Positions 1 to 8,880 of a stretch of 64,000 bases of DNA are shown here, one piece after another. Where the stretch lies: contig NZ_VDGH01000001.1 of the NCBI RefSeq assembly GCF_006861795.1, positions 376,117 to 440,116 on the forward strand, written 5' to 3'. Position numbers and translations under genes: made by a program. The first letter of the stretch is position 1. Each line of letters opens with the position of its first letter. Below the pieces are notes generated by a model. It was not told the DNA's origin, did no database searches, and was given only the letters and a program-made list of their open reading frames with translations. The stretch comes from Psychrobacillus lasiicapitis. Lineage in GTDB: Bacteria; Bacillota; Bacilli; Bacillales_A; Planococcaceae.

Positions 1-260
1 TCCCCGTCCTACCCCACTGATTGTTAGTTGTGTTCTACACGATGTGGGTCACACAGACGTTGCAAACGCTCTTTTATTTTGCGACTAGCTTTGCGCAGGA
101 GCAACACGATGTTGCGTACTTAGTCTGGGATCATTTCATTGGGCGCATGCCAGCAGTTGATCTCCCACTTATCTTTTCGCTTTTCTTCAATCTTGAAGTC
201 GGAGTCTTACTGCCCGTAAAGCGGGATAAATGTTTTTCAAATTTGAGGATGTTTTAGGCC
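1..260. other. Hairpin-rich non-coding segment at the left edge
   Basis: No convincing gene is seen here. The 78-codon open frame from 21 has no good ribosome binding site and resembles nothing I recognise. The segment holds short perfect inverted repeats at 101-115 (GCAACACGATGTTGC), 185-198 (CTTCAA/TTGAAG) and 213-225 (CCCG/CGGG). The motif at 12-30 (CCCCACTGATTGTTAGTTG) closely resembles one at 52653-52672. This suggests a dispersed structured element cut by the window edge. From 261 to 402 I see nothing beyond AT-rich sequence. Confidence 0.35.
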
Positions 261-402
261 ATTGTATTATTTATTCTATGCATATTCCCTAAATTAGTTC
301 TTCCCTTAATAAAGCATCGCTCCAATTATCACGAGACAAAAAATCCACTCTATGTATGACCATTCTCCTATAAATCCCCAGTAAATAATTTCTTTAAAAA
401 TA

Positions 403-431
403 TTGAAAATTAATTAACTATCGTATATAGT
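403..431 (+). promoter_or_regulatory. SigmaA promoter of the GntR/ABC operon
   Basis: TTGAAA at 403-408 and TATAGT at 426-431 are separated by 17 nt, an almost ideal vegetative promoter. It ends about 40 nt before the first start codon at 474. Confidence 0.8.
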
Positions 432-453
432 GTATATAAAGTATATATACACT
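429..453. promoter_or_regulatory. Palindromic operator for the YtrA-type repressor
   Basis: A perfect inverted repeat, AGTGTATATA / TATATACACT with a 5-nt centre, overlaps the -10 box and the expected transcription start. It has the AGTGTA...TACACT form associated with YtrA-subfamily GntR repressors. Inference: the product of the first gene binds here and represses its own operon. Confidence 0.8.
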
Positions 454-473
454 AATTAAAAAGAGGTTTTTGC

Positions 474-851
474 ATGCAAATTATAATCTCGAATTATTCG
501 AAAGAACCAATTTACGAACAAATTTATACGCAAGTGAAGAAACATATTTTGACGAATGAATTGCAGCCTGGTCAGTCCCTGCCCTCTATGCGCCAATTAG
601 CGAAGGATTTAGATATTAGCGTCATTACAACAAAAAGAGCATACGAAGAACTTGAAAAAAATGGTTTTATTTATTCAGTAGTCGGAAAAGGATCATATGT
701 ATCCGAACAAAATAATGAAATGATAATGGAGCGAAAAATGAAAGTAATCGAGGAACAGTTAATGACTGCGATTCAAAATAGTAAAGAAATAGGGGTTGAA
801 TTATCCGAGTTAAGGGAACTGCTTACATTGTTATATAAGGAGGAAGCATGA
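474..851 (+). CDS. GntR-family transcriptional repressor, YtrA subfamily
   Basis: This is a 125-residue DNA-binding protein with a winged helix-turn-helix over about residues 8-78 (SMRQLAKDLDISVITTKRAY is the recognition region). A short helical C-terminal tail follows, instead of a large effector domain. That short architecture defines the YtrA subfamily, whose members sit in front of ABC transporter genes and usually respond to cell-envelope antibiotics. The start has a good AGAGG site 7 nt upstream. The stop overlaps the next start (ATGA). The palindrome at 429-453 is its probable operator. The inducing signal cannot be read from sequence. Confidence 0.9.
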   Translation: MQIIISNYSKEPIYEQIYTQVKKHILTNELQPGQSLPSMRQLAKDLDISVITTKRAYEELEKNGFIYSVVGKGSYVSEQNNEMIMERKMKVIEEQLMTAIQNSKEIGVELSELRELLTLLYKEEA

Positions 852-1732
852 TGGAAAATATAATTGAACTGCAAGGTGTAAATAAGTCTTTTAACGGATT
901 TAAACTACAGGACTTCACTATATCGGTAAAGAGAGGGTTTGTTACTGGGTTTATTGGTGGAAATGGAGTAGGAAAATCCACCACGATTAAACTAATTATG
1001 AACTTATTGCAACCTGACAGTGGAACCGTTTCTATTTTTGGCTTGGATTACAAAAATCACGAAAAAGAAATAAAACAACGAATCGGTTTTGTGTTCGATG
1101 AAAACATATTATATGAAAATGTCACCTTAAATGAAATGAAGCGAATTATTAAGCCTGCCTATAAAAACTGGGACGATGCATTATTTAACCAGTATGTAAA
1201 AAAGTTTGAACTACCCTTGAATAAAAATATAAAAAACTTTTCCAAAGGCATGATGATGAAGGCTTCTTTAACGATTGCATTATCTCATCATGCAGAATTA
1301 ATTATAATGGATGAACCAACATCGGGACTAGATCCCATATTTCGTCGAGAACTTTTAGAGCTTCTCCATGAATTAATGCAAAATGGGGAGAAAACAATCT
1401 TTTTTTCCACACATATTACAACAGATTTAGATCGGATAGCTGATTATATAACTTTTATTCATAATGGAGAGCATATATTTACTAAAGAGTATTATAAAAT
1501 CGAAGAAGAATATGCGATTGTAAAAGGGGAAACGAATCTATTAGATCGTGATACAGAACGAGAATTTATTGCTATTCGAAAATCCAATTATGGTTTTGAG
1601 GCATTAACGGGAAATAAACAGCGTACAGAAGAAGTTTTTGGAGATGCGGCCATTTTAGAAAAGCCGACACTGGAAGATATTATGTTATATACAAAGAGAG
1701 GAAAAGATAAATATGTTGAATCTCATTCGTAA
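848..1732 (+). CDS. ABC transporter ATP-binding protein
   Basis: A 294-residue cytoplasmic ATPase of a YtrB/EcsA-like transporter. It has Walker A GGNGVGKST (residues 37-45), a signature-like FSKGM (131-135), Walker B IIMDEP (152-157) and the switch histidine in FFSTH. The last 80 residues form a C-terminal extension typical of ATPases paired with ABC-2 permeases. The gene starts inside the repressor's stop (4-nt overlap) behind a strong AAGGAGG. It overlaps the permease gene by 20 nt, so the three genes are translationally coupled. The substrate is unknown; export or envelope-stress protection is inferred from the family. Confidence 0.92.
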   Translation: MMENIIELQGVNKSFNGFKLQDFTISVKRGFVTGFIGGNGVGKSTTIKLIMNLLQPDSGTVSIFGLDYKNHEKEIKQRIGFVFDENILYENVTLNEMKRIIKPAYKNWDDALFNQYVKKFELPLNKNIKNFSKGMMMKASLTIALSHHAELIIMDEPTSGLDPIFRRELLELLHELMQNGEKTIFFSTHITTDLDRIADYITFIHNGEHIFTKEYYKIEEEYAIVKGETNLLDRDTEREFIAIRKSNYGFEALTGNKQRTEEVFGDAAILEKPTLEDIMLYTKRGKDKYVESHS

Positions 1733-2321
1733 AGACATTGCTTTACAGAAAAAAACATTAATAATTTTGTTACTACCTCTATTCGCTTATTTATTTTTTG
1801 GCAGTTCTACAATCTGGATAGGTGTTTTGTTTTGTATCGCCATCATCATGCAAGGTTTTTCAATGGATGAAAAATCCTCTAGCAATCTTTTATTCAATTC
1901 TTTACCTTATACTCGAAAAGAAATTGTTAGTTCTAAATATGTAGGGGCATGTGTTTTTACTTTCCTAGTTTTGGCCACTATTTTCATGGGAAATTTGATT
2001 ATTCATAAAGAAATGATTCAATTGGAACAATTATTGTTCACTATGAGTATCGTGATGCTATTTATTTCATTCGCTTTTCCATTTTCGTACTTACTTAATA
2101 GTCAGTATTTAATGATTGCCTTTGCAGTTTTATTTGTCCTTTACTTTATTATAGTCAATATGTTTATACCAAATTTGAATGATCGAATAAGAGAGCTCGT
2201 TCAAACCGCTTTATCCTTTGATAATTCCCTTTTGTATTTAATTGTTGTAGTTTCCGTTTTACTTATCTATATTGTTTCATGGATGCTCTCCATCCGAATT
2301 TACAGTAAGAAAGTATTTTGA
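1713..2321 (+). CDS. ABC-2 type transporter permease
   Basis: A 202-residue, very hydrophobic protein with about six predicted membrane segments (starting near residues 16, 37, 68, 105, 130 and 176). A short cytoplasmic segment with MDEKSSSN and FNSLPYTRKEIV precedes the third segment. The NSLPxxRxEIVxSKY pattern is typical of the small ABC-2 permease family found with YtrA-type regulators. It is the last gene of the operon and is followed by a strong hairpin terminator. It is likely to dimerise and work with the upstream ATPase. Substrate unknown. Confidence 0.85.
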   Translation: MLNLIRKDIALQKKTLIILLLPLFAYLFFGSSTIWIGVLFCIAIIMQGFSMDEKSSSNLLFNSLPYTRKEIVSSKYVGACVFTFLVLATIFMGNLIIHKEMIQLEQLLFTMSIVMLFISFAFPFSYLLNSQYLMIAFAVLFVLYFIIVNMFIPNLNDRIRELVQTALSFDNSLLYLIVVVSVLLIYIVSWMLSIRIYSKKVF

Positions 2322-2357
2322 AACGTTTGCTTAACGTGATACCATTTCTAGCTAAAA

Positions 2358-2386
2358 AATCCATGTGTTTTGAAAACACATGGATT
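2358..2386. terminator. Bidirectional terminator between the ABC operon and ypwA
   Basis: A 14-bp perfect inverted repeat (AATCCATGTGTTTT and its complement around one central G) lies between convergent genes. T-rich or A-rich flanks serve both strands. Confidence 0.85.
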
Positions 2387-2417
2387 CTTGTCTTTTATAT
2401 TATTTCATTAGAATCGA

Positions 2418-3917
2418 TTAGAGCTGATAGATTTTCGCATATTTCTGTTCTAAATAATCTGCCAGGTAATTGCCGTTAAGCCCTTCTCCCGTTGCATCTT
2501 TTAGTATTTCAAGCGGTTTTTTCAACGCTCCATATTGATGCACATTTTGAGTAAGCCAGTTTTTGATTGGAGACAGATCGGCTTTTTCAAATAACTCATC
2601 AAAATTAGGTATATCTTTTAACATAGCCGCTTTCATTTGAGAAGCATACATATATCCAAGGGCATAGGAAGGGAAATAGCCAAAACTTGCGCCAGCCCAA
2701 TGTACATCCTGTAATATACCTTCCGAGTCATTAGAAGGACGAATTCCTAAATACTCCTCATATTTTGCATTCCAAATTTCCGGTAAATCTTCTACTTGCA
2801 AGTCCCCATTGAACAAGCCTTTTTCAATTTCATAGCGAATCATTATATGCAGCGCATATGTGAGTTCATCTGCTTCTATTCGAATTAAAGAAGGCTTTAC
2901 TTCATTGATACCTCGTAAAAATTCTTCCATCTTAACATCCCCGAATTGCTCTGGTGAATAGCTTTGCAGCTTTTCATAATTTTGCTCCCAGAATTTCGGA
3001 TTGCGCCCTATAAAGTTTTCATAAAAAAGCGATTGCGATTCATGAATACCCATAGAAGCCCCACCTGCTAAAGGCGTTCCATTCAAATCTTCGCTTACAT
3101 TTTGTTCATAAATCGCATGTCCGCATTCATGAATAGTTCCAAAAACAGCGGAACGGAAATCAGACTCATCATATTTTGTCGTAATACGAACGTCACCACG
3201 ATTTAAGCCTGTAGCAAAAGGATGCACGGTCTCATCTAGTCTTCCAGCGTCAAAATCATAGCCTAACTGTTTTAGTACATCTAAGCTAAATGCTTCTTGT
3301 TTCAGTTTATCAAAATGTTTGAATAAGAAATCCGTTTTCGGTTGGTTCGGTGAATCGATTATTTTCTTTAACAATGGAACAATTCGGCTTCTTAACTCAC
3401 CAAATACTTTATCTAAAACATCCGTCGTCATACCTGGTTCATATTGATCTAATAGCACATTGTATGGATTATCGTCTTTTACTCCCCAATAGTTAACAAA
3501 CTGCTTTAACGTTGCGACCATTTCCTTTAAATAAGGCATGAACATAGCCCAATCATTGGTTGCTTTAGCGTCTTCCCATACAGATTCAGATTTAGATTGA
3601 AGAATAACGAACTTTTTATATTCCTCTGCGGGAATCTTTTTACTCATATCATACTCTTTCTTCACTTCTTCGTAAGTACGTTTCGTTACAATGTCCGCTT
3701 CGTCAAGAGTTGACTCTACCCCGTCCAATAAACCTTTTAGTTCCTCTGAAGTAGACAAGTTAAACACGTCGGTAGCAAGTATCCCTACTACTTCCGAACG
3801 TTGATCAATCCCTTTTTTGGGAGCCCCTGTGCGCATATCCCAATATAAAACCCCTAATGCTTCATTGTAGGCACCAATCTTTTTCACATAATCTAAAAAC
3901 TGTTGTTCCACTGTCAT
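2418..3917 (-). CDS. ypwA: Metal-dependent carboxypeptidase, M32 family (YpwA-like)
   Basis: A 499-residue cytosolic zinc carboxypeptidase of the Taq/YpwA family, which removes C-terminal residues from peptides. The catalytic HEXXH motif is HECGH at residues 263-267. It is followed by the family-typical IHESQS (near 293) and GIRPSNDSEGILQDVHW (near 397). Length matches B. subtilis YpwA (about 500). A GGGGGAA-type site precedes the ATG. The gene begins 24 nt after the ypvA-like helicase ends, so the two are probably cotranscribed, as in B. subtilis. There is no signal peptide. Confidence 0.95.
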   Translation of the reverse strand: MTVEQQFLDYVKKIGAYNEALGVLYWDMRTGAPKKGIDQRSEVVGILATDVFNLSTSEELKGLLDGVESTLDEADIVTKRTYEEVKKEYDMSKKIPAEEYKKFVILQSKSESVWEDAKATNDWAMFMPYLKEMVATLKQFVNYWGVKDDNPYNVLLDQYEPGMTTDVLDKVFGELRSRIVPLLKKIIDSPNQPKTDFLFKHFDKLKQEAFSLDVLKQLGYDFDAGRLDETVHPFATGLNRGDVRITTKYDESDFRSAVFGTIHECGHAIYEQNVSEDLNGTPLAGGASMGIHESQSLFYENFIGRNPKFWEQNYEKLQSYSPEQFGDVKMEEFLRGINEVKPSLIRIEADELTYALHIMIRYEIEKGLFNGDLQVEDLPEIWNAKYEEYLGIRPSNDSEGILQDVHWAGASFGYFPSYALGYMYASQMKAAMLKDIPNFDELFEKADLSPIKNWLTQNVHQYGALKKPLEILKDATGEGLNGNYLADYLEQKYAKIYQL

Positions 3918-3941
3918 CCCAATTCCCCCTTGATAGTCACT

Positions 3942-5837
3942 TTATATTGTTGTTGGCAATATCCCTGTAAAACGATTTTCAAGTTTTGCTTCTTCTTCAT
4001 TTAATAGAAGATGAATTTCCCCATGGTCACTCGAAGTACGAATTAATCGTCCGATTCCCTGCTGAAGACGTAACAGCATAAACGGTAGCTCCACTTCTTC
4101 GAATGGATCATTTGAAAATGATCGTTTTGCATCAAATAATGGATCTGCTAATGGGAACGGCAAATCGTAAATAATTACTCTCGTTAAAGCTTCTTGTGGC
4201 AAATCGAGCCCTTCCCATAAATGGTAAGAACACAACGTTGCATAATCACCATTTTGGAACTCTTTAACAATCGTCGAAAGCTCACGATCCCCTTCAAATA
4301 CAATATTAGCAGAAATTGCAGTTTGAGAGCGGAATTGCTCCATCGCTGCTTTGGATTTAAACAATATCAATGTTTGCTGCGTATTTTCTAATAATGCATC
4401 TACATTCTTCACTTTGTCTTCTTGACTTGTCTTATGAGCATAAATTTTCATTACTTCATCGTAGTCAAAAGGAGATTCAACTGAAAATGATTGGTACTTT
4501 TCAATCCCTAAAGAATCTGCAATATACGTAAAATCTTTTTCAATTGATAAAGTTGCAGAAGAAAAAACAATTGGTAATTTAGCTGTAAATAATTTTTCGT
4601 GCAAAATATCTGTGACTAGACGTGGCATCACTATCAGTGTTTCGTGTCCATCAATGATTTCCAACCACTCTACACCGTCCCCTTTTTCCGTAAATAAACG
4701 TAAAGAAAATGCATATTGCTCCAAAAATTCCTCCACCATACGAAGTTCATATTCAGGAATCGTAAACAACTCCGATTCAAATACAAATTCCTCTAGCAAA
4801 TCGTCTGTAATCCGAATCGCTTGTTTACACATTTGTATAAGCTCTGGCGTTTTATTGATTTTCATCCGTTCACTTTCTTCTTCTGTACTGTTTTTTCTTA
4901 GAATGCCGAAAATACGGTCATGTGTTTCTTGTAGCACTTCCATTAAATGCAATGTTTTTTCACGAACTCCATCGACCATTACGCGTTCTAACAACTGTAT
5001 CAACGTTTCACTTTGTACTTCATACGTCAACGCTTTTTGTGCTGCATACTCAAGCAGATGCCCTTCATCTAACACAATCATCGACACATCTGGTAAAAGT
5101 GGCATTTGTCCTTCTCGTACGCGAGACTCTTTCGTCCAAATATGCTCCATAAGGAACTCATGCGAACATATGATTAAATCCGTTGACTCTCGGTAGTTTT
5201 GACGATGGATCGTTTGACCACATCGATTTCTCAGATCACAAACTGTACATTGCTGTGTCGGATGATAATTTACCTTTTGCCAGTCCGTATCACTTACACC
5301 TGGAAACTGGCTTCGTTCACCATAAGGATAAATTTTTTGAAGCGAAGAATGGCCATACACAAAATCAGGAATCAAATCTTCAATCTCTTCTATAAAGAAA
5401 TCGTTATCTCCGTCTTTTTGTGCTTCTTCTAAACGCTTCATGCATAAATATTGGTCGCGTGATTTCGCTAAACGTACATCTATTTTAATATCTAAATAAT
5501 TTTGTAGCTTAAAAATATCCCCAGCTTCTTTTACTAGCTGCTCGATCAGCGTTTCATCCGCACATGCGATTAACGCTGGTTTCCCAGTATAACGTGCGTA
5601 AGATATGGCAGGAAGTAAGTAGGCAATCGTTTTGCCTGTACCTACGCCAGCTTCTGCAAATAATACATTTTTTTCTTTTAATGTTTTTTCAATTTGATAA
5701 GCCATGAAAATTTGTTCATCGCGGCATTCAAATCCTTTTTCGGGTAATTCATCGTATAGAACGTCCCCCATCCAATCTCCTAACGACTCGAAGAAAGAAC
5801 GGTCTTTTGATAATTGAAACGGTAACGCATTTTTCAT
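3942..5837 (-). CDS. ypvA: DinG/XPD-family ATP-dependent helicase with Fe-S cluster (YpvA-like)
   Basis: A superfamily 2 DNA helicase of 631 residues. From the chosen start, Walker A AGVGTGKT is at 63-70 and the DEGH box at 257-260. Four cysteines at about 132, 197, 200 and 206 (the last three in CTVCDLRNRC) fit the 4Fe-4S cluster of XPD/DinG helicases. The late motif QGIGRLIR is present. The start at 5837 has AGGGAG 7 nt upstream; an ATG at 5858 with a weaker site would add seven residues. It lies just upstream of ypwA in one transcription unit. The window has a second DinG paralogue at 21.7-24.5 kb that lacks these cysteines. Confidence 0.9.
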   Translation of the reverse strand: MKNALPFQLSKDRSFFESLGDWMGDVLYDELPEKGFECRDEQIFMAYQIEKTLKEKNVLFAEAGVGTGKTIAYLLPAISYARYTGKPALIACADETLIEQLVKEAGDIFKLQNYLDIKIDVRLAKSRDQYLCMKRLEEAQKDGDNDFFIEEIEDLIPDFVYGHSSLQKIYPYGERSQFPGVSDTDWQKVNYHPTQQCTVCDLRNRCGQTIHRQNYRESTDLIICSHEFLMEHIWTKESRVREGQMPLLPDVSMIVLDEGHLLEYAAQKALTYEVQSETLIQLLERVMVDGVREKTLHLMEVLQETHDRIFGILRKNSTEEESERMKINKTPELIQMCKQAIRITDDLLEEFVFESELFTIPEYELRMVEEFLEQYAFSLRLFTEKGDGVEWLEIIDGHETLIVMPRLVTDILHEKLFTAKLPIVFSSATLSIEKDFTYIADSLGIEKYQSFSVESPFDYDEVMKIYAHKTSQEDKVKNVDALLENTQQTLILFKSKAAMEQFRSQTAISANIVFEGDRELSTIVKEFQNGDYATLCSYHLWEGLDLPQEALTRVIIYDLPFPLADPLFDAKRSFSNDPFEEVELPFMLLRLQQGIGRLIRTSSDHGEIHLLLNEEEAKLENRFTGILPTTI

Positions 5838-5907
5838 CGTAAAACTCCCTACTTCCATCAATTTTACCTTCGTATCTAAAAATCCAATATGGGAATAACG
5901 TAAAAGA

Positions 5908-5929
5908 AAGGGAGAACCAAGTCTCCCTT
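5908..5929 (-). terminator. Terminator after the methyltransferase gene
   Basis: Inverted repeat AAGGGAGA/TCTCCCTT with a 6-nt loop lies directly downstream of the gene ending at 5935. On the minus strand it is followed by TCTTTT. Confidence 0.75.
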
Positions 5930-5934
5930 ACTTT

Positions 5935-7062
5935 TTAAGAACGTTTACCCCAAAACTGATAATAATCTGTTCGGATAAATCCATTAAATAATTTCCGTTT
6001 TTTCGTTGCTTTTCTTCCGTATGCATTTTCAAAGTTTTCCATAGAAGAAAGCATATAAACTGACCAAGAAGGATATTGTCCCATTAAATGACCTAAATCA
6101 CTAATAACTTGCTCAATTTCTTCAATTTCCCCAATACGTTCACCGTAAGGAGGATTTCCAATCATTACTCCGTCTGTTAAGGATGTGGTAAAATCACGGG
6201 CTTGCATTTGCTTAAACGTGATTATGTCGCCAAAGCCTGATTCAAATGCATTTTGCTCTGCCATTTGAATCATTTTATGATCGATATCAGATCCAATTAT
6301 TTGAAGCTCCTGATCATAGTCAGCAAGGTCTTCTGCTTCATTGCGTACATCATCCCAAATCGTATTAGGCATCCAAGACCAAGCCTCACTATGAAAATCA
6401 CGATTGAATCCTGGGGCAATATTTTGACCAATCATCGCTGCTTCGATCGGTATCGTTCCTGAACCACAAAATGGATCTACGAATGGACGATTAGGACTCC
6501 ACTTGGAAATTTTCACTAGTGCCGCAGCTAACGTCTCTTTTAAAGGAGCTTCCCCTTGATCTTGGCGGTAACCACGCTTGTGGAGGCCTGCTCCACTCGT
6601 ATCTATTGTTATAGTCGCCACATCTTTTAAAATACTTATTTCAATTTTATAAGTGGCACCAGATTCATCCAAAAATCCAATACGCTTATATGCAAGTTTT
6701 AAACGTTCTACAATTGCTTTTTTCACGATTGCCTGACAGTCGGGAACACTGAATAGCGTAGACTTAACAGATTTCCCTTGTACCGGGAATGCCGCATCTA
6801 CTGGTAAAAACTTTTCCCACTGTATCGCTTTTGTCCGCTCAAAAAGCTCATCAAATGTTTTTGCAGGGAACTGAGCAGCTACAATTTTCACACGATCAGC
6901 AACACGTAGCCATACATTTGCACGAGCAATGGCACGTTCATCCCCTTCAAAATATACTTTTCCGTTTTCCGTAGTTGTTTCATATCCTAATGCTTTTACT
7001 TCATCGGCAACGATGGATTCTAATCCCATCGCAGCTGTCGCTACTAATTTAAATGTTGTCAT
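5935..7062 (-). CDS. ypsC: THUMP-domain class I RNA methyltransferase (RlmL/YpsC-like)
   Basis: A 375-residue enzyme with an N-terminal ferredoxin-like/THUMP RNA-binding region (about 1-155) and a Rossmann methyltransferase domain. The SAM-binding segment is FVDPFCGSGTIPIEA (near 193), and the N6/N2-purine catalytic motif GNPPYGER is near 302. By homology it methylates guanosine in 23S rRNA, like the N-terminal half of E. coli RlmL. It lacks the second methyltransferase domain of the E. coli fusion, which is normal for Bacillales. Its ATG overlaps the stop of the upstream GGDEF/EAL gene by one base (TAATG), so translation is probably coupled. The target base is inferred from family only. Confidence 0.9.
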   Translation of the reverse strand: MTTFKLVATAAMGLESIVADEVKALGYETTTENGKVYFEGDERAIARANVWLRVADRVKIVAAQFPAKTFDELFERTKAIQWEKFLPVDAAFPVQGKSVKSTLFSVPDCQAIVKKAIVERLKLAYKRIGFLDESGATYKIEISILKDVATITIDTSGAGLHKRGYRQDQGEAPLKETLAAALVKISKWSPNRPFVDPFCGSGTIPIEAAMIGQNIAPGFNRDFHSEAWSWMPNTIWDDVRNEAEDLADYDQELQIIGSDIDHKMIQMAEQNAFESGFGDIITFKQMQARDFTTSLTDGVMIGNPPYGERIGEIEEIEQVISDLGHLMGQYPSWSVYMLSSMENFENAYGRKATKKRKLFNGFIRTDYYQFWGKRS

Positions 7063-8783
7063 TATATAGTCCTTTCTTGCTTATGGATCTCCCATAGCTC
7101 TAAAAAATCCAAAAACGCAGCACTCGAAATTGGTTTGCTAAAATAATACCCTTGCACAATATCGCAGCCCATTTCCTTTAAAAGTTTCACTTGATCTTTT
7201 GTTTCTGCGCCTTCAGCTATTACCTTTATATGTAATCGATGCGCCATTAAAATAATGGTATCTACTATTGCTTGCTTATCTTGTAATTCTGTCATTTGTT
7301 GAATAAAACTACTATCAATTTTTAAATAGTTTAAAGGAAATCTATTTAAATAACTTAAGGAAGAATAGCCTGTTCCAAAATCATCGATCGATAGTTTGAA
7401 TCCCATACGCTTTAATTTCACTAATTTATGGACAATGCTTTCAGAATCCTCCATCACCGTTCGCTCTGTCAGCTCCAGCTCTAACAGCTGCGGACTACAA
7501 TTATATTTCGTAAGGATAGCATTTATTCGTTCCATAAAATCATCTTGTTGAAAATGAAGTGCCGCAATATTGATAGAGACCGGTATATGCTGGATACCAC
7601 GTGAACGCCAATCCACTATGTCCATGCATACTTTTTCTAAAATGACTTCACTAATAGGAATGATTAACCCCGTATCTTCCGCAAACGGGATAAACTCTGC
7701 CGGTGACACAACTCCTAGTGTGCCATTTGCCCACCTAACGAGTGCCTCCACTCCAATTATTTGGTTCGTATCTAAAGACACTTTCGGTTGGTAATGGATG
7801 ACAAACGCTTTTTGTTGAATCGCTTTTCTCAGTTCTGATTCTAACAAAAGTAATCGTTCTGCATCAGTCTGTAATTCATCAAAGTAAAACGCATATTGAT
7901 TTCGTCCGTTTTGTTTGGCAAAATACATCGCTTTATCCGCTTTTTGTATAAGTGTTTCTACTTCTATTCCATCTTGCGGATAAAAACTAATTCCTATACT
8001 TGATGTAATGTAAATTTCTCTATCCTGTATATAAAAAGGCTTATTTAGCTGCTTATTTAGCTTCTCAGCGAAGTGTACAGCATCTTTTTGAAAGTTCAAA
8101 TCGGTGATCGTAACTAAAAATTCATCTCCCCCGTATCTAGAGACTAAATCATTAGCCCGAACAATGGAATTTATTCGATCGGCGACTTCTGTTAATAGGA
8201 AGTCCCCTACTTCATTTCCTAATGTTTCATTTATTTGTTTAAAACGATCTAAATCTACTACTAGCATCGCATGCTCACTATTTTCCGTTGATGTTGCGAT
8301 CAAATCTTCTAGTTGTTCATAGAATGTATGTCTATTCATCGTATTGGTCAATGTATCTGTAAACGTCAATTCTTCGATTTCTTTTTCAATTACTTTATTA
8401 TGTGATATATCAGAAAAAACGCCGAAATAGCTTATTACTATCCCTTCTTCATTAACGATTGTATGTATCGTTAAGCGTTCCGGATAGATTTCTCCATTTT
8501 TGCGTTTGTTCCAAATTTCCCCTTGCCATGAACCTTTCACTCTTATGTCTTTCCACATGTTTTGATAAAAGCTGGCATCTTGTTTTCCAGATTGGAGTAT
8601 TCGAGGCGTTTTTCCTTTTACTTCTTGCAACGTGTATCCTGTCAATGATTCGAAGGCGGTGTTGACAAGTGAAATAGTCATCTTATCGTCTGTAATCATG
8701 ATGCCTTCCTTGGTGGCGTTTAAAATTTGATCAATGACCTGATTAGGCAAAGATGAAAAATTCTCAGCTGATAGTTGTTTCAC
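7062..8783 (-). CDS. PAS-GGDEF-EAL cyclic-di-GMP signalling protein
   Basis: A 573-residue soluble protein with a PAS sensor (about 10-125), a GGDEF domain with intact RYGGDEF (218-222) and an EAL domain starting near 325 with EALVRW (346-351). The downstream phosphodiesterase motifs DDFGTGYSSL and EGAET are present. Both catalytic signatures look intact, so it may make and degrade c-di-GMP, with the PAS domain setting the balance. No membrane segment is seen. The start is GTG behind AGGTAGGTG. It is translationally coupled to the RNA methyltransferase gene, though no functional link is obvious. In B. subtilis this neighbourhood does not carry such a gene, so it looks like a lineage-specific insertion. 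Confidence 0.93.
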   Translation of the reverse strand: MKQLSAENFSSLPNQVIDQILNATKEGIMITDDKMTISLVNTAFESLTGYTLQEVKGKTPRILQSGKQDASFYQNMWKDIRVKGSWQGEIWNKRKNGEIYPERLTIHTIVNEEGIVISYFGVFSDISHNKVIEKEIEELTFTDTLTNTMNRHTFYEQLEDLIATSTENSEHAMLVVDLDRFKQINETLGNEVGDFLLTEVADRINSIVRANDLVSRYGGDEFLVTITDLNFQKDAVHFAEKLNKQLNKPFYIQDREIYITSSIGISFYPQDGIEVETLIQKADKAMYFAKQNGRNQYAFYFDELQTDAERLLLLESELRKAIQQKAFVIHYQPKVSLDTNQIIGVEALVRWANGTLGVVSPAEFIPFAEDTGLIIPISEVILEKVCMDIVDWRSRGIQHIPVSINIAALHFQQDDFMERINAILTKYNCSPQLLELELTERTVMEDSESIVHKLVKLKRMGFKLSIDDFGTGYSSLSYLNRFPLNYLKIDSSFIQQMTELQDKQAIVDTIILMAHRLHIKVIAEGAETKDQVKLLKEMGCDIVQGYYFSKPISSAAFLDFLELWEIHKQERTI

Positions 8784-8843
8784 TTAAGTACACCTACCTT
8801 TTTATCAAAATAAGTTACCGCTAATTTTCTTATGTAGAACAGA

Positions 8844-8869
8844 AAAGCTCTCCTAGATTGGAGAGCTTT
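8844..8869 (-). terminator. Terminator of RNase P RNA
   Basis: Perfect 10-bp inverted repeat AAAGCTCTCC/GGAGAGCTTT with a 6-nt loop, followed on the minus strand by TTTTC. It lies 11 nt beyond the rnpB 3' end. Confidence 0.9.
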
Positions 8870-8880
8870 GTAATTATTAA

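Noticed and set aside
21-257. 78-codon open frame at the left edge
   Set aside because: No ribosome binding site and no recognisable similarity. The segment looks like a hairpin-rich non-coding element.
4612-5196. 194-codon plus-strand open frame inside the ypvA-like gene
   Set aside because: Ser/Arg-rich shadow of a well-supported helicase gene on the other strand.
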